64,000 nt of DNA from Pelomonas sp. Root1217. GTDB taxonomy: Bacteria; Pseudomonadota; Gammaproteobacteria; Burkholderiales; Burkholderiaceae_C. The notes beneath the pieces were generated by a model. That model saw only the letters and a list, made by a program, of their open reading frames with translations, ran no database searches and was not told where the DNA came from. Shown in pieces: positions 39,141 to 47,950 of the stretch. The position numbers were made by a program, and so were the translations under genes. The stretch lies in the NCBI RefSeq assembly GCF_001425705.1, contig NZ_LMDC01000023.1:597079-661078 (forward strand), written 5' to 3'. Each line of letters opens with the position of its first letter. Position 1 is the stretch's first letter.

Positions 39141-40637
39141 ATGCCCCTGTCCAAAAACCAGACACCCGCGTCCGCCGGCATCCCGCAGGATGTCGACGGG
39201 CTGCTGCGTCTGGCCGCGCAGTCGATGTTCGACGTGCTGGCGCGGTCGACCGAAGGGATGATGGTCATCGACCGCAACCACCGCGTCGTCTGGATCAGCG
39301 AGGGCTACAAGCGCTTCCTACCGGCGCTGGGCTTCAACGACGAGCACGAGTTCGTCGGCCGCCCGGTCGAGGACGTGGTGCCCAACACGCAGATGCTGCA
39401 GGTGCTCGACACGGGCAAGCCGGTGCTGGTGGACCTGTTGACCAACAAGGCGGGCACCTTCCTCGTCAGCCGCCTGCCGCTGCGCAATGACGCGGGCGAG
39501 GTCATCGGCGCCTTGGGCCTGGTCCTGCTGGACCACCCCGAGACGACGATGCAGCCGCTGATCCAGAAATTCGCGCGGCTGCAGCAGGAGCTGGAGGACA
39601 CGCGGCGCCAGCTCGCCGCGCAGCGCCGGCCCAAGTACACGATCGCCAGCTTCATCGGCGCCAGCCCCGCGGCGCTGGAGGTCAAGCGCCAGGCGCGTCG
39701 CGTGGCGCAGACCGACTCCACCGTGCTGCTGCTCGGCGAGACCGGCACCGGCAAGGAGCTGATGGCCCACGCCATCCACGCCGCATCGCGCCGCGCCCAC
39801 CGGCCGCTGGTCAGCGTCAACATCGCCGCGGTGCCGGACACGCTGCTGGAAGCCGAGTTCTTCGGCGTCGCACCCGGCGCCTATACCGGCGCGGACCGCA
39901 AGGGCCGCGACGGCAAGTTCAAGCTGGCGGATGGCGGCACGCTGTTCCTGGATGAGATCGGCGACATGCCGCTGGCCTTGCAGAGCAAGCTGTTGCGCGT
40001 GCTGCAGGAGCAGGAGGTGGAGCCGCTGGGCAGCAACACGGTGCTGCGCGTGGATGTCCGCGTCATCGCCGCGACCAGCCGCGATCTCGCCGCCATGGTC
40101 GCCGCCGGCCAGTTCCGCGCCGACCTGTACTACCGCCTCAACGTGCTGCCCATCCGCGTGCCGGCCCTGCGCGAGCGGCTGGACGACATCGAGGCCCTGG
40201 CCGAGGCCCTCGGCGAAGACATTGCCCGCCGCAGCGGCATGCCGCAGAAGCTCTTGAGCCCCGACGCCATCGAATGGCTGATGCAGCAGGCCTGGCCCGG
40301 CAATATCCGCGAGCTGAGGAACACGCTGGAGCAGGTGAGCCTGATGAGCGACGACATGCAGCTCACCGCAGCGCATTTCCAGGGCGGTCCGGCCTTGCCG
40401 GCCGCTCCCGCACCCGCACCCAAACCGGCGGCCCCCGCCATGACCACGGCCCACGCCGTCGCCCCCTTGCCCGAGCTGATCGAGGCCCTGGAACGCGACG
40501 CCATCGCCCGCGCGCTGCAGGCGACCGGCGGCAACCGCATGGCGGCAGCGCGGCTGCTGCAGATTTCCCGGGCCTCGCTGTACGAAAGACTGGCGCGCTG
40601 GCCGGACCTGGAAGTCCAGCTTTCGGACAACGCCTGA
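39141..40637 (+). CDS. Sigma-54-dependent transcriptional activator (PAS-AAA-Fis)
   Basis: A 498-residue bacterial enhancer-binding protein. An N-terminal PAS-like sensor (about 25-135) is followed by the AAA+ domain with Walker A GETGTGKE (199-206), sigma-54-contact loop GAYTGA (246-251, a Phe-to-Tyr variant of GAFTGA), Walker B TLFLDEIGD and arginine-finger region. A Pro/Ala linker leads to a Fis-type helix-turn-helix (NRMAAARLLQISRASLYERL). No receiver domain, so it senses a ligand directly. A 7-bp hairpin (39117-39138) ends two bases before the ATG. Sigma-54 promoters lie both upstream and downstream of this gene. Confidence 0.93.
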   Translation: MPLSKNQTPASAGIPQDVDGLLRLAAQSMFDVLARSTEGMMVIDRNHRVVWISEGYKRFLPALGFNDEHEFVGRPVEDVVPNTQMLQVLDTGKPVLVDLLTNKAGTFLVSRLPLRNDAGEVIGALGLVLLDHPETTMQPLIQKFARLQQELEDTRRQLAAQRRPKYTIASFIGASPAALEVKRQARRVAQTDSTVLLLGETGTGKELMAHAIHAASRRAHRPLVSVNIAAVPDTLLEAEFFGVAPGAYTGADRKGRDGKFKLADGGTLFLDEIGDMPLALQSKLLRVLQEQEVEPLGSNTVLRVDVRVIAATSRDLAAMVAAGQFRADLYYRLNVLPIRVPALRERLDDIEALAEALGEDIARRSGMPQKLLSPDAIEWLMQQAWPGNIRELRNTLEQVSLMSDDMQLTAAHFQGGPALPAAPAPAPKPAAPAMTTAHAVAPLPELIEALERDAIARALQATGGNRMAAARLLQISRASLYERLARWPDLEVQLSDNA

Positions 40638-40647
40638 ATTTCGGACA
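40625..40647 (+). promoter_or_regulatory. Candidate activator site upstream of the transporter cluster
   Basis: GGACA-N13-GGACA in TTTCGGACAACGCC...TTTCGGACAC, straddling the stop codon of the activator gene and 97 bases before the -24 element. Same half-site, same 18-base period and same orientation as the pair at 36743-36765. Confidence 0.5.
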
Positions 40648-40721
40648 CTCCGCCCGTCCCTAACGGCCAAAAACCTCGGGACAACCCGAACGAATTCTGC
40701 CGCCGGCGACCCTTCCCCGCC

Positions 40722-40737
40722 GGGCACGGCCCTTGCA
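40722..40737 (+). promoter_or_regulatory. Sigma-54 promoter of the transporter cluster
   Basis: GGGCACG-GCCC-TTGCA fits TGGCACG-N4-TTGCA except for the first base. The first transporter gene starts 60 bases downstream after a good ribosome site (AGGAGA). Confidence 0.8.
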
Positions 40738-40797
40738 AAAAGGGAAGACACCGTCTGCCGACAGGGCAGGCCTGACGAACTTCAGGAGACAAGCCCC

Positions 40798-41997
40798 ATG
40801 CGCCTCACCACGCGCCGCTTTGCCATCGCCGCCGCCACCGTCGCGGTCGCCCTGCCCGGCCTCGCCCTGGCTGCCGGCAACGAGATCCGCATCGCCCACG
40901 TCTACAGCAAGACCGGCCCGCTGGAGGCCTACGGCAAGCAGACGCAGACCGGCTTCATGATGGGCCTGGACTACGCCACCGGCGGCACCATGACGGTGGC
41001 GGGCAAGAAGCTCGTCGTCATCGAGAAGGACGACCAGGGCAAGCCCGACGTGGGCAAGAGCCTGCTGGCCGCGGCCTATGGCGACGACAAGGCCGACATC
41101 GCCGTCGGGCCGTCGTCCAGCGGCGTGGCGCTGGCCATGCTGCCGGTGGCCGAGGAGTACAAGAAGATCCTGCTGGTGGAGCCGGCCGTGGCCGACTCCA
41201 TCACCGGCGACAAGTGGAACAAGTACATCTTCCGCACTGGCCGCAACTCGTCGCAGGACGCCATCGGCAACGCCGTCGCTTCCGACATTGCCGGCTTGAA
41301 CATCGGCATCCTGGCCCAAGACTACGCCTTCGGCCGCGATGCCGTGAAGGCCTACAAGGAAGCGCTGAAGAAGGCCAGGATCGTCCACGAGGAATACCTG
41401 CCCACGGCGACGACGGACTTCACCGCGGGCATCCAGCGCCTGGTGGACGCACTCAAGGACAAGCAGGGCCCCAAGGTCATTGCCGTCGTGTGGGCAGGCG
41501 CCACGCCGCCCTTCGGCGCGCTGGCCGCGCTGGACCTGCAAAAGCGCTACGGCATCGGCGTGGGCAGCGGCGGCAACATCCTGCCGGCCATGACGGCCTA
41601 CAAGCAGTTTCCGGGCATGGAAGGCGCGACCTACTACTACTTCGGCATCCCGAAGAACCCGGTCAACGAATGGCTGGTGGCCAACCACTACAAGCAGTTC
41701 AAGCAGCCGCCCGATTTCTTCACGGCCGGCGGCATGAGCGCGGCGATTGCGCTGGTGGAAGCGCTGAAGAAGATCGGCGGCGACACCACGACCAACAAGC
41801 TCATAAAGACCATGGAAGGCATGAGCTTCGAGACGCCCAAGGGCAAGATGACCTTCCGCGCCGAAGACCACCAGGCGATGCAGTCGATGTATCACTTCCG
41901 CATCAAGGTGGACCCGGCCTTCCCGTGGGGCGTGCCGGAGTTGGTGCGAGAGATCAAACCCGAAGAGATGCAGGTTCCGATCAGGAACAAGCGCTAA
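40798..41997 (+). CDS. Liv-type ABC transporter substrate-binding protein 1
   Basis: A 399-residue periplasmic binding protein (Peripla_BP_6/leucine-binding fold). It has a Tat-like or Sec signal (TTRRFAIAAATVAV...LALAAG), then IRIAHVYSKTGPLEAYGKQ at the start of lobe 1 and AVGPSSSGVALAMLPVAEEY, a typical ligand-loop region. It captures a small carboxylate, amino acid or aromatic acid; exact ligand unknown. First gene of the cluster and directly under the sigma-54 promoter. Confidence 0.92.
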   Translation: MRLTTRRFAIAAATVAVALPGLALAAGNEIRIAHVYSKTGPLEAYGKQTQTGFMMGLDYATGGTMTVAGKKLVVIEKDDQGKPDVGKSLLAAAYGDDKADIAVGPSSSGVALAMLPVAEEYKKILLVEPAVADSITGDKWNKYIFRTGRNSSQDAIGNAVASDIAGLNIGILAQDYAFGRDAVKAYKEALKKARIVHEEYLPTATTDFTAGIQRLVDALKDKQGPKVIAVVWAGATPPFGALAALDLQKRYGIGVGSGGNILPAMTAYKQFPGMEGATYYYFGIPKNPVNEWLVANHYKQFKQPPDFFTAGGMSAAIALVEALKKIGGDTTTNKLIKTMEGMSFETPKGKMTFRAEDHQAMQSMYHFRIKVDPAFPWGVPELVREIKPEEMQVPIRNKR

Positions 41998-42014
41998 GAC
42001 CGCCAAGTCAAAAG

Positions 42015-42092
42015 GCAACCACAGAGGCACGGAGACACAGAGGAAGCGCTCCGTGTCGGCAGTTCTCCGTACCTCTGTGCCTCCGTGGTTGC
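42015..42092 (+). repeat. Palindromic CACAGAG repeat, copy C1
   Basis: A 78-bp imperfect palindrome: the left arm begins GCAACCACAGAGGCACGGAG and the right arm ends with its near-complement CTCCGTGGTTGC, about 28 bases each with a few mismatches. It fills most of the gap between the binding protein and the first ATPase. The flank outside the right arm is ATTTCCTT. Copy C2 at 50512-50593 is in the opposite orientation. Confidence 0.85.
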
Positions 42093-42108
42093 ATTTCCTT
42101 CCCAGTCC

Positions 42109-42852
42109 ATGCTCGAAACCAAGAATCTGACGATCCGCTTCGGTGGCCATGTGGCCGTCGCTGGCGTGTCGTGCGCCTTCCAGCCCGGCACGCTGACGGC
42201 CATCGTCGGACCCAACGGTGCCGGCAAGACGACCTACTTCAACCTGATCTCGGGCCAGCTGCCCGCGAGCAGCGGCGAGGTGTGGCTGGACGGTGAGAAC
42301 CTGACCAGGCTGCCGGCGCCGGTGCGCACGCGCCGTGGCCTGGGGCGGGCCTTCCAGCTGACACAGCTGTTCGCGCACCTGACCGTGCTGGAGAACGTGC
42401 GGCTGGCGGTGCAGGCACGGCGCGGCAAGGGGCTGCGCATGCTGTCGGTGTGGCTGTCTCACAAGGAGCTGATCGACGAGGCCCGCGCCATCCTCGACCG
42501 CGTGCGCCTGGGTTCGCGTGCCGATGACTTCGCGGCCAGCCTGCCGCATGGCGACCAGCGCAAGCTCGAGGTGGCCATGCTGATCGCGCTGGATCCCAAG
42601 GTCTACCTGTTCGACGAGCCGACCGCTGGCATGAGCGTGGACGAGGTGCCCGTCGTGCTGGACCTGATCCGCGCGCTGAAGGCGGAGAAGAAGCACACGC
42701 TGCTGCTGGTGGAACACAAGATGGACGTCGTGCGCGAGCTGGCCGACCGCATCATCGTCTTGCACCAGGGCAAGCTGGTGGCCGACGGCGACCCGGCGAC
42801 GGTGATCGCGTCGCCTATCGTGCAAGAGGCCTACCTGGGGGTTGCGGCATGA
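42109..42852 (+). CDS. Liv-type ABC transporter ATPase LivG-like 1
   Basis: A 247-residue ABC ATPase. Walker A GPNGAGKT, Q-loop in FQLTQLFAHLTV, a signature region degenerate to LPHGDQRKLE (LSGGQ is usual; LivG proteins often have LSYGxQR), Walker B VYLFDEPTAG and switch His in LLVEHKMD. The ATG at 42109 is just outside repeat C1; a GTG inside the repeat was rejected. Ends with a 4-bp ATGA overlap with the next ATPase. Confidence 0.93.
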   Translation: MLETKNLTIRFGGHVAVAGVSCAFQPGTLTAIVGPNGAGKTTYFNLISGQLPASSGEVWLDGENLTRLPAPVRTRRGLGRAFQLTQLFAHLTVLENVRLAVQARRGKGLRMLSVWLSHKELIDEARAILDRVRLGSRADDFAASLPHGDQRKLEVAMLIALDPKVYLFDEPTAGMSVDEVPVVLDLIRALKAEKKHTLLLVEHKMDVVRELADRIIVLHQGKLVADGDPATVIASPIVQEAYLGVAA

Positions 42853-43583
42853 ACTTGCTCGAACTGAAGGGCGTCCACACCCACGTCGGGGCGTATCACA
42901 TCCTGCATGGCGTCGACCTCGAAGTGCCCGCTGGCCAGGTGACCATGCTGCTGGGCCGCAATGGCGCGGGCAAGACGAGCACCTTGCGCACGCTGATGGG
43001 CCTGTGGACGGCCAGCAGCGGCTCGGTGTGGTTCAAGGGCGAAGAGATCACGAAGCTGGCCACGCCTGACATCGCCTCGCGCGGCATTGCCTATGTGCCC
43101 GAGACCATGGGCATCTTCGGCGAGCTCAGCGTGGCGGAGAACCTGCTGCTGGCCGCCCGCTCGGCCAAACGGTTGGCGGATCTGGATGCGCAGCGGCTGG
43201 ATTGGCTGTTCGGTTTGTTCCCTGCGTTGAAGACGTTCTGGCAGCACCCGGCGGGCAAGTTGTCGGGTGGGCAGAAGCAGATGCTCGCCATCGCGCGCGC
43301 CATGATCGAACCGCGGGAGCTGTTGGTCATCGACGAACCCAGCAAGGGCCTGGCGCCGGCCATCGTGCAGAACCTCATCACGGCGCTGCGGGAGTTGAAG
43401 AAGACGTCGCAGGCGACGGTGCTGCTGGTGGAGCAGAACTTTCGGGTGGCGGCTGAGCTGGGCGATTCGGTCGCGGTGATGGATGACGGAAGGATCGTGC
43501 ATCGCGGGGCGATGCGAGAGTTGATCGAGGACGCGGCGCTGCAGCAGCGGTTGCTGGGGTTGTCGTTGGGAGCGCATCAATGA
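42849..43583 (+). CDS. Liv-type ABC transporter ATPase LivF-like 1
   Basis: A 244-residue ABC ATPase with Walker A GRNGAGKT, YVPETMGIFGELSV (Q-loop region), signature LSGGQKQML, Walker B LLVIDEPSKGLAP and VLLVEQNF (H-loop replaced by Gln, normal for LivF). It pairs with the LivG-like subunit it overlaps. Followed by a 603-bp gap filled by repeat B1. Confidence 0.94.
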   Translation: MNLLELKGVHTHVGAYHILHGVDLEVPAGQVTMLLGRNGAGKTSTLRTLMGLWTASSGSVWFKGEEITKLATPDIASRGIAYVPETMGIFGELSVAENLLLAARSAKRLADLDAQRLDWLFGLFPALKTFWQHPAGKLSGGQKQMLAIARAMIEPRELLVIDEPSKGLAPAIVQNLITALRELKKTSQATVLLVEQNFRVAAELGDSVAVMDDGRIVHRGAMRELIEDAALQQRLLGLSLGAHQ

Positions 43584-43624
43584 TCTGGGTCGCTCTTGCG
43601 AAGAGCCTCTCGACTCGTTGCAGT

Positions 43625-44145
43625 GAGCCGGGAGCCCGCCCCGGCAGGGCGGGTAACTTTTCTCTGACGCGCCAGAGAAAAGTCACCAAAAGAGGAGCGC
43701 TCAACGCAATCCGCACTCGAGCAGCGGCATGCGTTCGCGTTGCTCGGACTGGAGTACGCCCCCAAGCGACCCGCTGCGCTCTCGCTGCTGTCCCTGTGAA
43801 GAGAACCATCCATCGCCCCTTCACGCCGGTTAACGCCGGCTGCACGCCGCGCTCATCAGGAAATGCCAAACGGCCGCGTCGCCCGAGCGACGCTGCATTC
43901 GGTTTTGCTCGTGAGCACGGCGTGCAGCCGCGCGTCGGACGGGCTGATGGTGCGATGGATGCTGCTCGTGACAAGTCAGACGCGAGAGCGCAGCGGTTCG
44001 CTTCTTGTCGAAATGCCAGCGGCTGTTTTCGCGCGCCGCTCCTCGCGGCGCCGCGATCGTGTGCGGTTCAGGGCCTCTTCTTTGGTGACTTTCTTCTGGC
44101 CCCGCAGAAGAAAGTTACCCGGCCGCCGGGACGGACTCCCGGGAA
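43625..44145. repeat. Composite palindromic element B1
   Basis: Two roughly 250-bp halves in inverted orientation fill the LivF1-LivH1 gap. Each half is capped by a 14-bp hairpin: GTAACTTTTCTCTG...CAGAGAAAAGTCAC at 43653-43686 and GTGACTTTCTTCTG...CAGAAGAAAGTTAC at 44085-44118. Further inside are GC-rich stretches shared with B2 (47951-48515), which runs in the opposite direction. Open frames across it give chance proteins (LVTFFWPRRRK type) and are not genes. It would interrupt or attenuate the operon. Confidence 0.85.
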
Positions 44146-44186
44146 GCACATGCTCCGCCAAAGCAACCCACGCGAGTAGCGAGCCC

Positions 44187-45161
44187 ATGAAACTCGACCC
44201 CCGCCCCCTCGCACTGCTGGCAGCAATCATGCTTCTAGCCCTGCCCCTCACCGGCAGCCCCAGCACCTGGCTCAACCTGACGCTGGCCGGCATCGCCATG
44301 GGCTTGATCATCTTCGTCATCGCCTCCGGCCTGACGCTGGTCTTCGGCCTGATGGACGTCCTCAATTTCGGCCACGGCGTCTTCATCGCCCTCGGCGCAT
44401 TCACGGCCACCACGGTGCTGGCAGCCCTCGCCCCCTGGGCCACCTCCCCCGACGCCGCCACCAATCTCGCCGCCCTGGCAGCCGCCTGCACAGCCGGCAT
44501 GGCCGTCGCCGCCGCCGTAGGTGTCGTCTTCGAGCGCGTGCTCGTGCGCCCCGTCTACGGCCAGCACCTCAAGCAGATCCTCATCACCATGGGCGGCATG
44601 ATCATCGGCGAGGAGCTGATCAAGGCCACCTGGGGCGCGCAACTGATCCCGCTGCCGCTGCCCGATGCACTGCGCGGCATCTTCCTTTTTGGCGATGTCG
44701 CGGTCGAGAAGTTCCGCGTGCTGTCCATGGTCATCGGCCTGGTCGTGCTGGTCGGCCTGCTGCTCGTGCTGAACCGCACCAAGATCGGCCTGCTCATCCG
44801 CGCCGGCGTGCAGGACCGCGAGATGGTCGAGGCGTTGGGCTACCGCGTGCGGCGCCTCTTCGTCGGTGTGTTCGTCGCCGGCGCCGCGCTGGCCGGGCTG
44901 GGCGGCGTGCTGTGGGGCCTTGTGCAGCAAGGCGTCACGCCGCAGATCGGCGCGCAGGTGAACCTGCTGCTCTTCATCGTCATCATCATTGGCGGCCTCG
45001 GCTCGACCGTCGGCTGCCTCATCGGTGCGCTGCTGGTCGGTCTGGTGGCCAACTACGCCGGCTTCATCGCACCCAAGGCCGCGCTGTTCTCCAACATCGG
45101 GCTGATGGTCGCCATCCTGCTGTGGCGCCCGCAAGGCCTCTACCCGGTGGGCGCCAAATGA
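44187..45161 (+). CDS. Liv-type ABC transporter permease LivH-like 1
   Basis: A 324-residue permease with about eight membrane helices. GLTLVFGLMDVLNFGHGVFIALGAF is the LivH hallmark region, and IIGGLGSTVGCLIGALLVGL the conserved C-terminal loop. It has a longer Ala-rich segment (about 75-115) than most. Its stop overlaps the LivM start by 4 bp. Confidence 0.93.
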   Translation: MKLDPRPLALLAAIMLLALPLTGSPSTWLNLTLAGIAMGLIIFVIASGLTLVFGLMDVLNFGHGVFIALGAFTATTVLAALAPWATSPDAATNLAALAAACTAGMAVAAAVGVVFERVLVRPVYGQHLKQILITMGGMIIGEELIKATWGAQLIPLPLPDALRGIFLFGDVAVEKFRVLSMVIGLVVLVGLLLVLNRTKIGLLIRAGVQDREMVEALGYRVRRLFVGVFVAGAALAGLGGVLWGLVQQGVTPQIGAQVNLLLFIVIIIGGLGSTVGCLIGALLVGLVANYAGFIAPKAALFSNIGLMVAILLWRPQGLYPVGAK

Positions 45162-46240
45162 TCCGCGCGCTGCTTTCGCATGACCTGCCGCGCAGCCGCA
45201 TCCTCGGCGCGCTGCTGGTCGCCTGCTTCGTCGGCCTGCTCGGCGCGCCCTTCATCTTCCCGGGCACCCAGGCGCTGAACGTCGCGGCCAAGATCCTGGT
45301 CTTCATCCTGCTCGTCGCCAGCTATGACCTGCTGCTTGGCTACACCGGCATCGTCAGCTTCGCGCACACGATGTTCGTCGGCATCGGCGCCTACGGCATC
45401 GCCATCGCGTCGACGCGGCTGGGGTCGGACTGGACATCTCTGGGCATCGGCTTCATCGCCGCCCTCGCACTCAGTGCCGTGCTGGCGCTGGCCATGGGCC
45501 TGGCCAGCCTGCGCGTGAAGGCGATCTTCTTCGCGATGATCACGCTCGCCGTGGCTTCGGCCTTCATGACGCTGGCTTCGCAGCTCTCCGAATTCACCGG
45601 CGGCGAGGACGGGCTGAACTTCCAGCTGCCTGCCGCGCTGCGGCCCTCGACGGAGTTCATGGAAGAGCCTGTCCTCGGCGTCATGCTCGACGGCCGGCTG
45701 CTGACCTACTACCTGCTCTTTGTCGCGGTGACGCTGTTGATCGCGCTGCTGCTGCGCATCGTCAACTCGCCGTTCGGCCGCGTGCTGCAGGCCATCCGCG
45801 AAAACGAGTTCCGCGCCGAGGCCATCGGCTACCGCACCGTCATCTATCGCACCGGCGCCAACATCGTCGCGGCCCTGCTGGCCTGCTGCGGCGGCGCCTT
45901 GCTGGCCTTGTGGCTGCGCTACACCGGCCCGGAAACGGCCATGAGCATGGAGATCATGCTGGACCTGCTGCTCATCGTCGTCATCGGTGGCATGGGCACG
46001 GTCTATGGCGCGGTCATCGGCAGCGTGCTCTTCATCGTCGCGCAGAACTACCTGCAGGCGCTGCTCAAGGCGGCAGGCTCGCTCGTCGATGGCGTGCCCG
46101 TGTTGAGCACCCTGGTCTCGCCCGACCGCTGGCTGCTGTGGCTGGGCCTGCTTTTCGTGCTGGCGGTCTACCACTTCCCGGGCGGCATCGTCGGGCGGCT
46201 GCGGCTGGGCGCATGGACGCGCGGGAGAGCGAAAAAATGA
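45158..46240 (+). CDS. Liv-type ABC transporter permease LivM-like 1
   Basis: A 360-residue permease of about nine or ten helices. LLLGYTGIVSFAHTMFVGIGAY, FTGGEDGLNF and IRENEFRAEAIGY are standard LivM blocks. It forms the channel with LivH-like 1. The last bases (ATGA) overlap the hydrolase start. Confidence 0.93.
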   Translation: MIRALLSHDLPRSRILGALLVACFVGLLGAPFIFPGTQALNVAAKILVFILLVASYDLLLGYTGIVSFAHTMFVGIGAYGIAIASTRLGSDWTSLGIGFIAALALSAVLALAMGLASLRVKAIFFAMITLAVASAFMTLASQLSEFTGGEDGLNFQLPAALRPSTEFMEEPVLGVMLDGRLLTYYLLFVAVTLLIALLLRIVNSPFGRVLQAIRENEFRAEAIGYRTVIYRTGANIVAALLACCGGALLALWLRYTGPETAMSMEIMLDLLLIVVIGGMGTVYGAVIGSVLFIVAQNYLQALLKAAGSLVDGVPVLSTLVSPDRWLLWLGLLFVLAVYHFPGGIVGRLRLGAWTRGRAKK

Positions 46241-47079
46241 GATCGCGCTATGTCAACTGCCTGGGTCGCGAGATCCATGTCACCGAGTGGGGCGACCCGG
46301 CCGCACCGCCGGTCATCGCCTGGCACGGGCTCGCACGCAACAGCCGGGACTTCGACGAATTCGCGGCGGCGCTCAGCGCACGCTGGCACGTCGTTTGCCC
46401 GGACACGCCCGGCCGCGGCCTGTCGCAATGGGCGATCGACCCGGCGCGCGAGTACTGCCTGGAGTTCTATGTCGAACAAGCCGAAGCGCTGCTGGACCAA
46501 CTGGGCCTGGACAAGGTTCATTGGGTCGGCACCTCCATGGGCGGCGCCATCGGCACGCTCGGTGCCGCCACGCGCCTGCGCAACCGCATCCGCCGCCTGG
46601 TGCTGAACGACAACGGGCCTGAGCTGGCCGCCACGGCGCTGGCACGCATCCAGAGCTATGCCGGCCAACCGCCAAGCTTCGTGACGGTCAGCGAACTGGA
46701 AGCCTATTTCCGCGAGATCTACGCCAGCTTCGGTCATCTGTCCGATTCGCAGTGGCGCCACCTCACGGAAACCTCGCTGCGCCGCCTGCCCGACGGCCGC
46801 GTGACGCCCCATTACGACCCGGCGCTGGTGCAGCAGTTCGAGCATCACCCCGACGACTACGCGTTGTGGAGCGCCTGGGACGAGCTCGACCTGCCCGTGC
46901 TGTGCCTGCGCGGCGAGGACTCGACCTTGCTGACCGCCGAGACCGCGCAAGCCATGCGCGAGCGCGGCCCGCGCGCGGCCGTGGCGCTCATTCCCGGCTG
47001 CGGCCATGCCCCGGCGCTCAACACGCCCGAGCAGATCGGGCTCATCGAGCGCTTCCTCGCCGCCGGGCAAACCCCGTGA
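46237..47079 (+). CDS. Alpha/beta hydrolase inside the transporter cluster
   Basis: A 280-residue cytoplasmic alpha/beta-hydrolase. Oxyanion-hole HGLARNSRDF, nucleophile Ser in VGTSMGGAIG, acid in LRGEDSTLL, His in PGCGHAPAL. GGAGAG lies before the ATG at 46237, which overlaps the LivM stop by 4 bp, so it is made together with the permeases. It may hydrolyse the imported compound (an ester, lactone or ring-cleavage product), which would hint at the substrate class. Confidence 0.9.
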   Translation: MRSRYVNCLGREIHVTEWGDPAAPPVIAWHGLARNSRDFDEFAAALSARWHVVCPDTPGRGLSQWAIDPAREYCLEFYVEQAEALLDQLGLDKVHWVGTSMGGAIGTLGAATRLRNRIRRLVLNDNGPELAATALARIQSYAGQPPSFVTVSELEAYFREIYASFGHLSDSQWRHLTETSLRRLPDGRVTPHYDPALVQQFEHHPDDYALWSAWDELDLPVLCLRGEDSTLLTAETAQAMRERGPRAAVALIPGCGHAPALNTPEQIGLIERFLAAGQTP

Positions 47080-47139
47080 ATGCCCGTAAGCCAGCGTCAG
47101 GCTTGAAGGCCTAGAGTCGCGCAGCCAACCCAGACGTCC

Positions 47140-47910
47140 ATGAGCGAATACATCCTCGAGACCCAGGACCTGACCAAGGAGTTCAAGGGCTTCACCGCCG
47201 TGGACTCGGTGAACCTGCAAGTGCAGCGCGGCCACATCCACGCGCTGCTCGGACCCAACGGCGCGGGCAAGACCACCTGCTTCAACCTGCTGACCAAGTT
47301 CCTGACGCCGACACGCGGGCGCATCGTCTTCGCCGGCACCGACATCACCGGCGAGAGCTCGGCCCAAATCGCACGCCGCGGCGTCATCCGGTCCTTCCAG
47401 ATCTCCGCCGTCTTCCCGCACCTGACGGTGCTGGAGAACGTGCGTATCGGCCTGCAGCGCTTCACCGGCACGAGCTTCCATTTCTGGAAGGGGTTGACGG
47501 GACTGAAGACCTTGGACGCCAAAGTGTTGTCGCTGCTGGAGCTGGTCGACCTGCGCGACATGGCCCAGTTGAAGGCTGCGGATCTGCCCTATGGCCGCAA
47601 GCGGGCTTTGGAGATTGCGACCACGATGGCGATGGAGCCGCAGCTGATGCTGCTGGATGAGCCGACCCAGGGCATGGGGCATGAGGACGTGGACCGCGTG
47701 ACGGCCTTGATCAAGCGCGTGGCCGAAGGGCGCACGGTGCTGATGGTGGAGCACAACATGAAGGTGGTGGCCAGCATCGCGGATCGCATCACAGTGTTGG
47801 CTCGTGGTGCTGTCTTGGCGGAAGGCGACTACGCGACGGTGTCCAAGGATCCGGCGGTGTTGGAGGCGTACATGGGCACCGAGGCGACTGAGTTGGTGGG
47901 GGCGCATTGA
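47140..47910 (+). CDS. Liv-type ABC transporter ATPase LivG-like 2
   Basis: A 256-residue ABC ATPase: Walker A GPNGAGKT, Q-loop IRSFQISAVFPHLTV, signature-like LPYGRKRALE, Walker B LMLLDEPTQGM and LMVEHNMK. It probably belongs to the second transporter with LivF-like 2, although repeat B2 (643-bp gap) separates them. Not close in sequence to LivG-like 1, so the two sets are not a recent duplication. Confidence 0.93.
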   Translation: MSEYILETQDLTKEFKGFTAVDSVNLQVQRGHIHALLGPNGAGKTTCFNLLTKFLTPTRGRIVFAGTDITGESSAQIARRGVIRSFQISAVFPHLTVLENVRIGLQRFTGTSFHFWKGLTGLKTLDAKVLSLLELVDLRDMAQLKAADLPYGRKRALEIATTMAMEPQLMLLDEPTQGMGHEDVDRVTALIKRVAEGRTVLMVEHNMKVVASIADRITVLARGAVLAEGDYATVSKDPAVLEAYMGTEATELVGAH

Positions 47911-47950
47911 CGATGGTTGCCCGCTCGGTGCTTCTGCTTGGTGGCCGGTG

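Noticed and set aside
40660-42825. A 721-codon minus-strand open frame
   Set aside because: Antisense to the binding protein, repeat C1 and LivG-like 1; no domain recognisable.
43863-44186. Upstream extension of LivH-like 1 and other open frames in B1 and B2
   Set aside because: The extensions are translations of the palindromic repeat (RVRFRASSLVTFFWPRRRK type), also seen in the inverted copy; not conserved protein.
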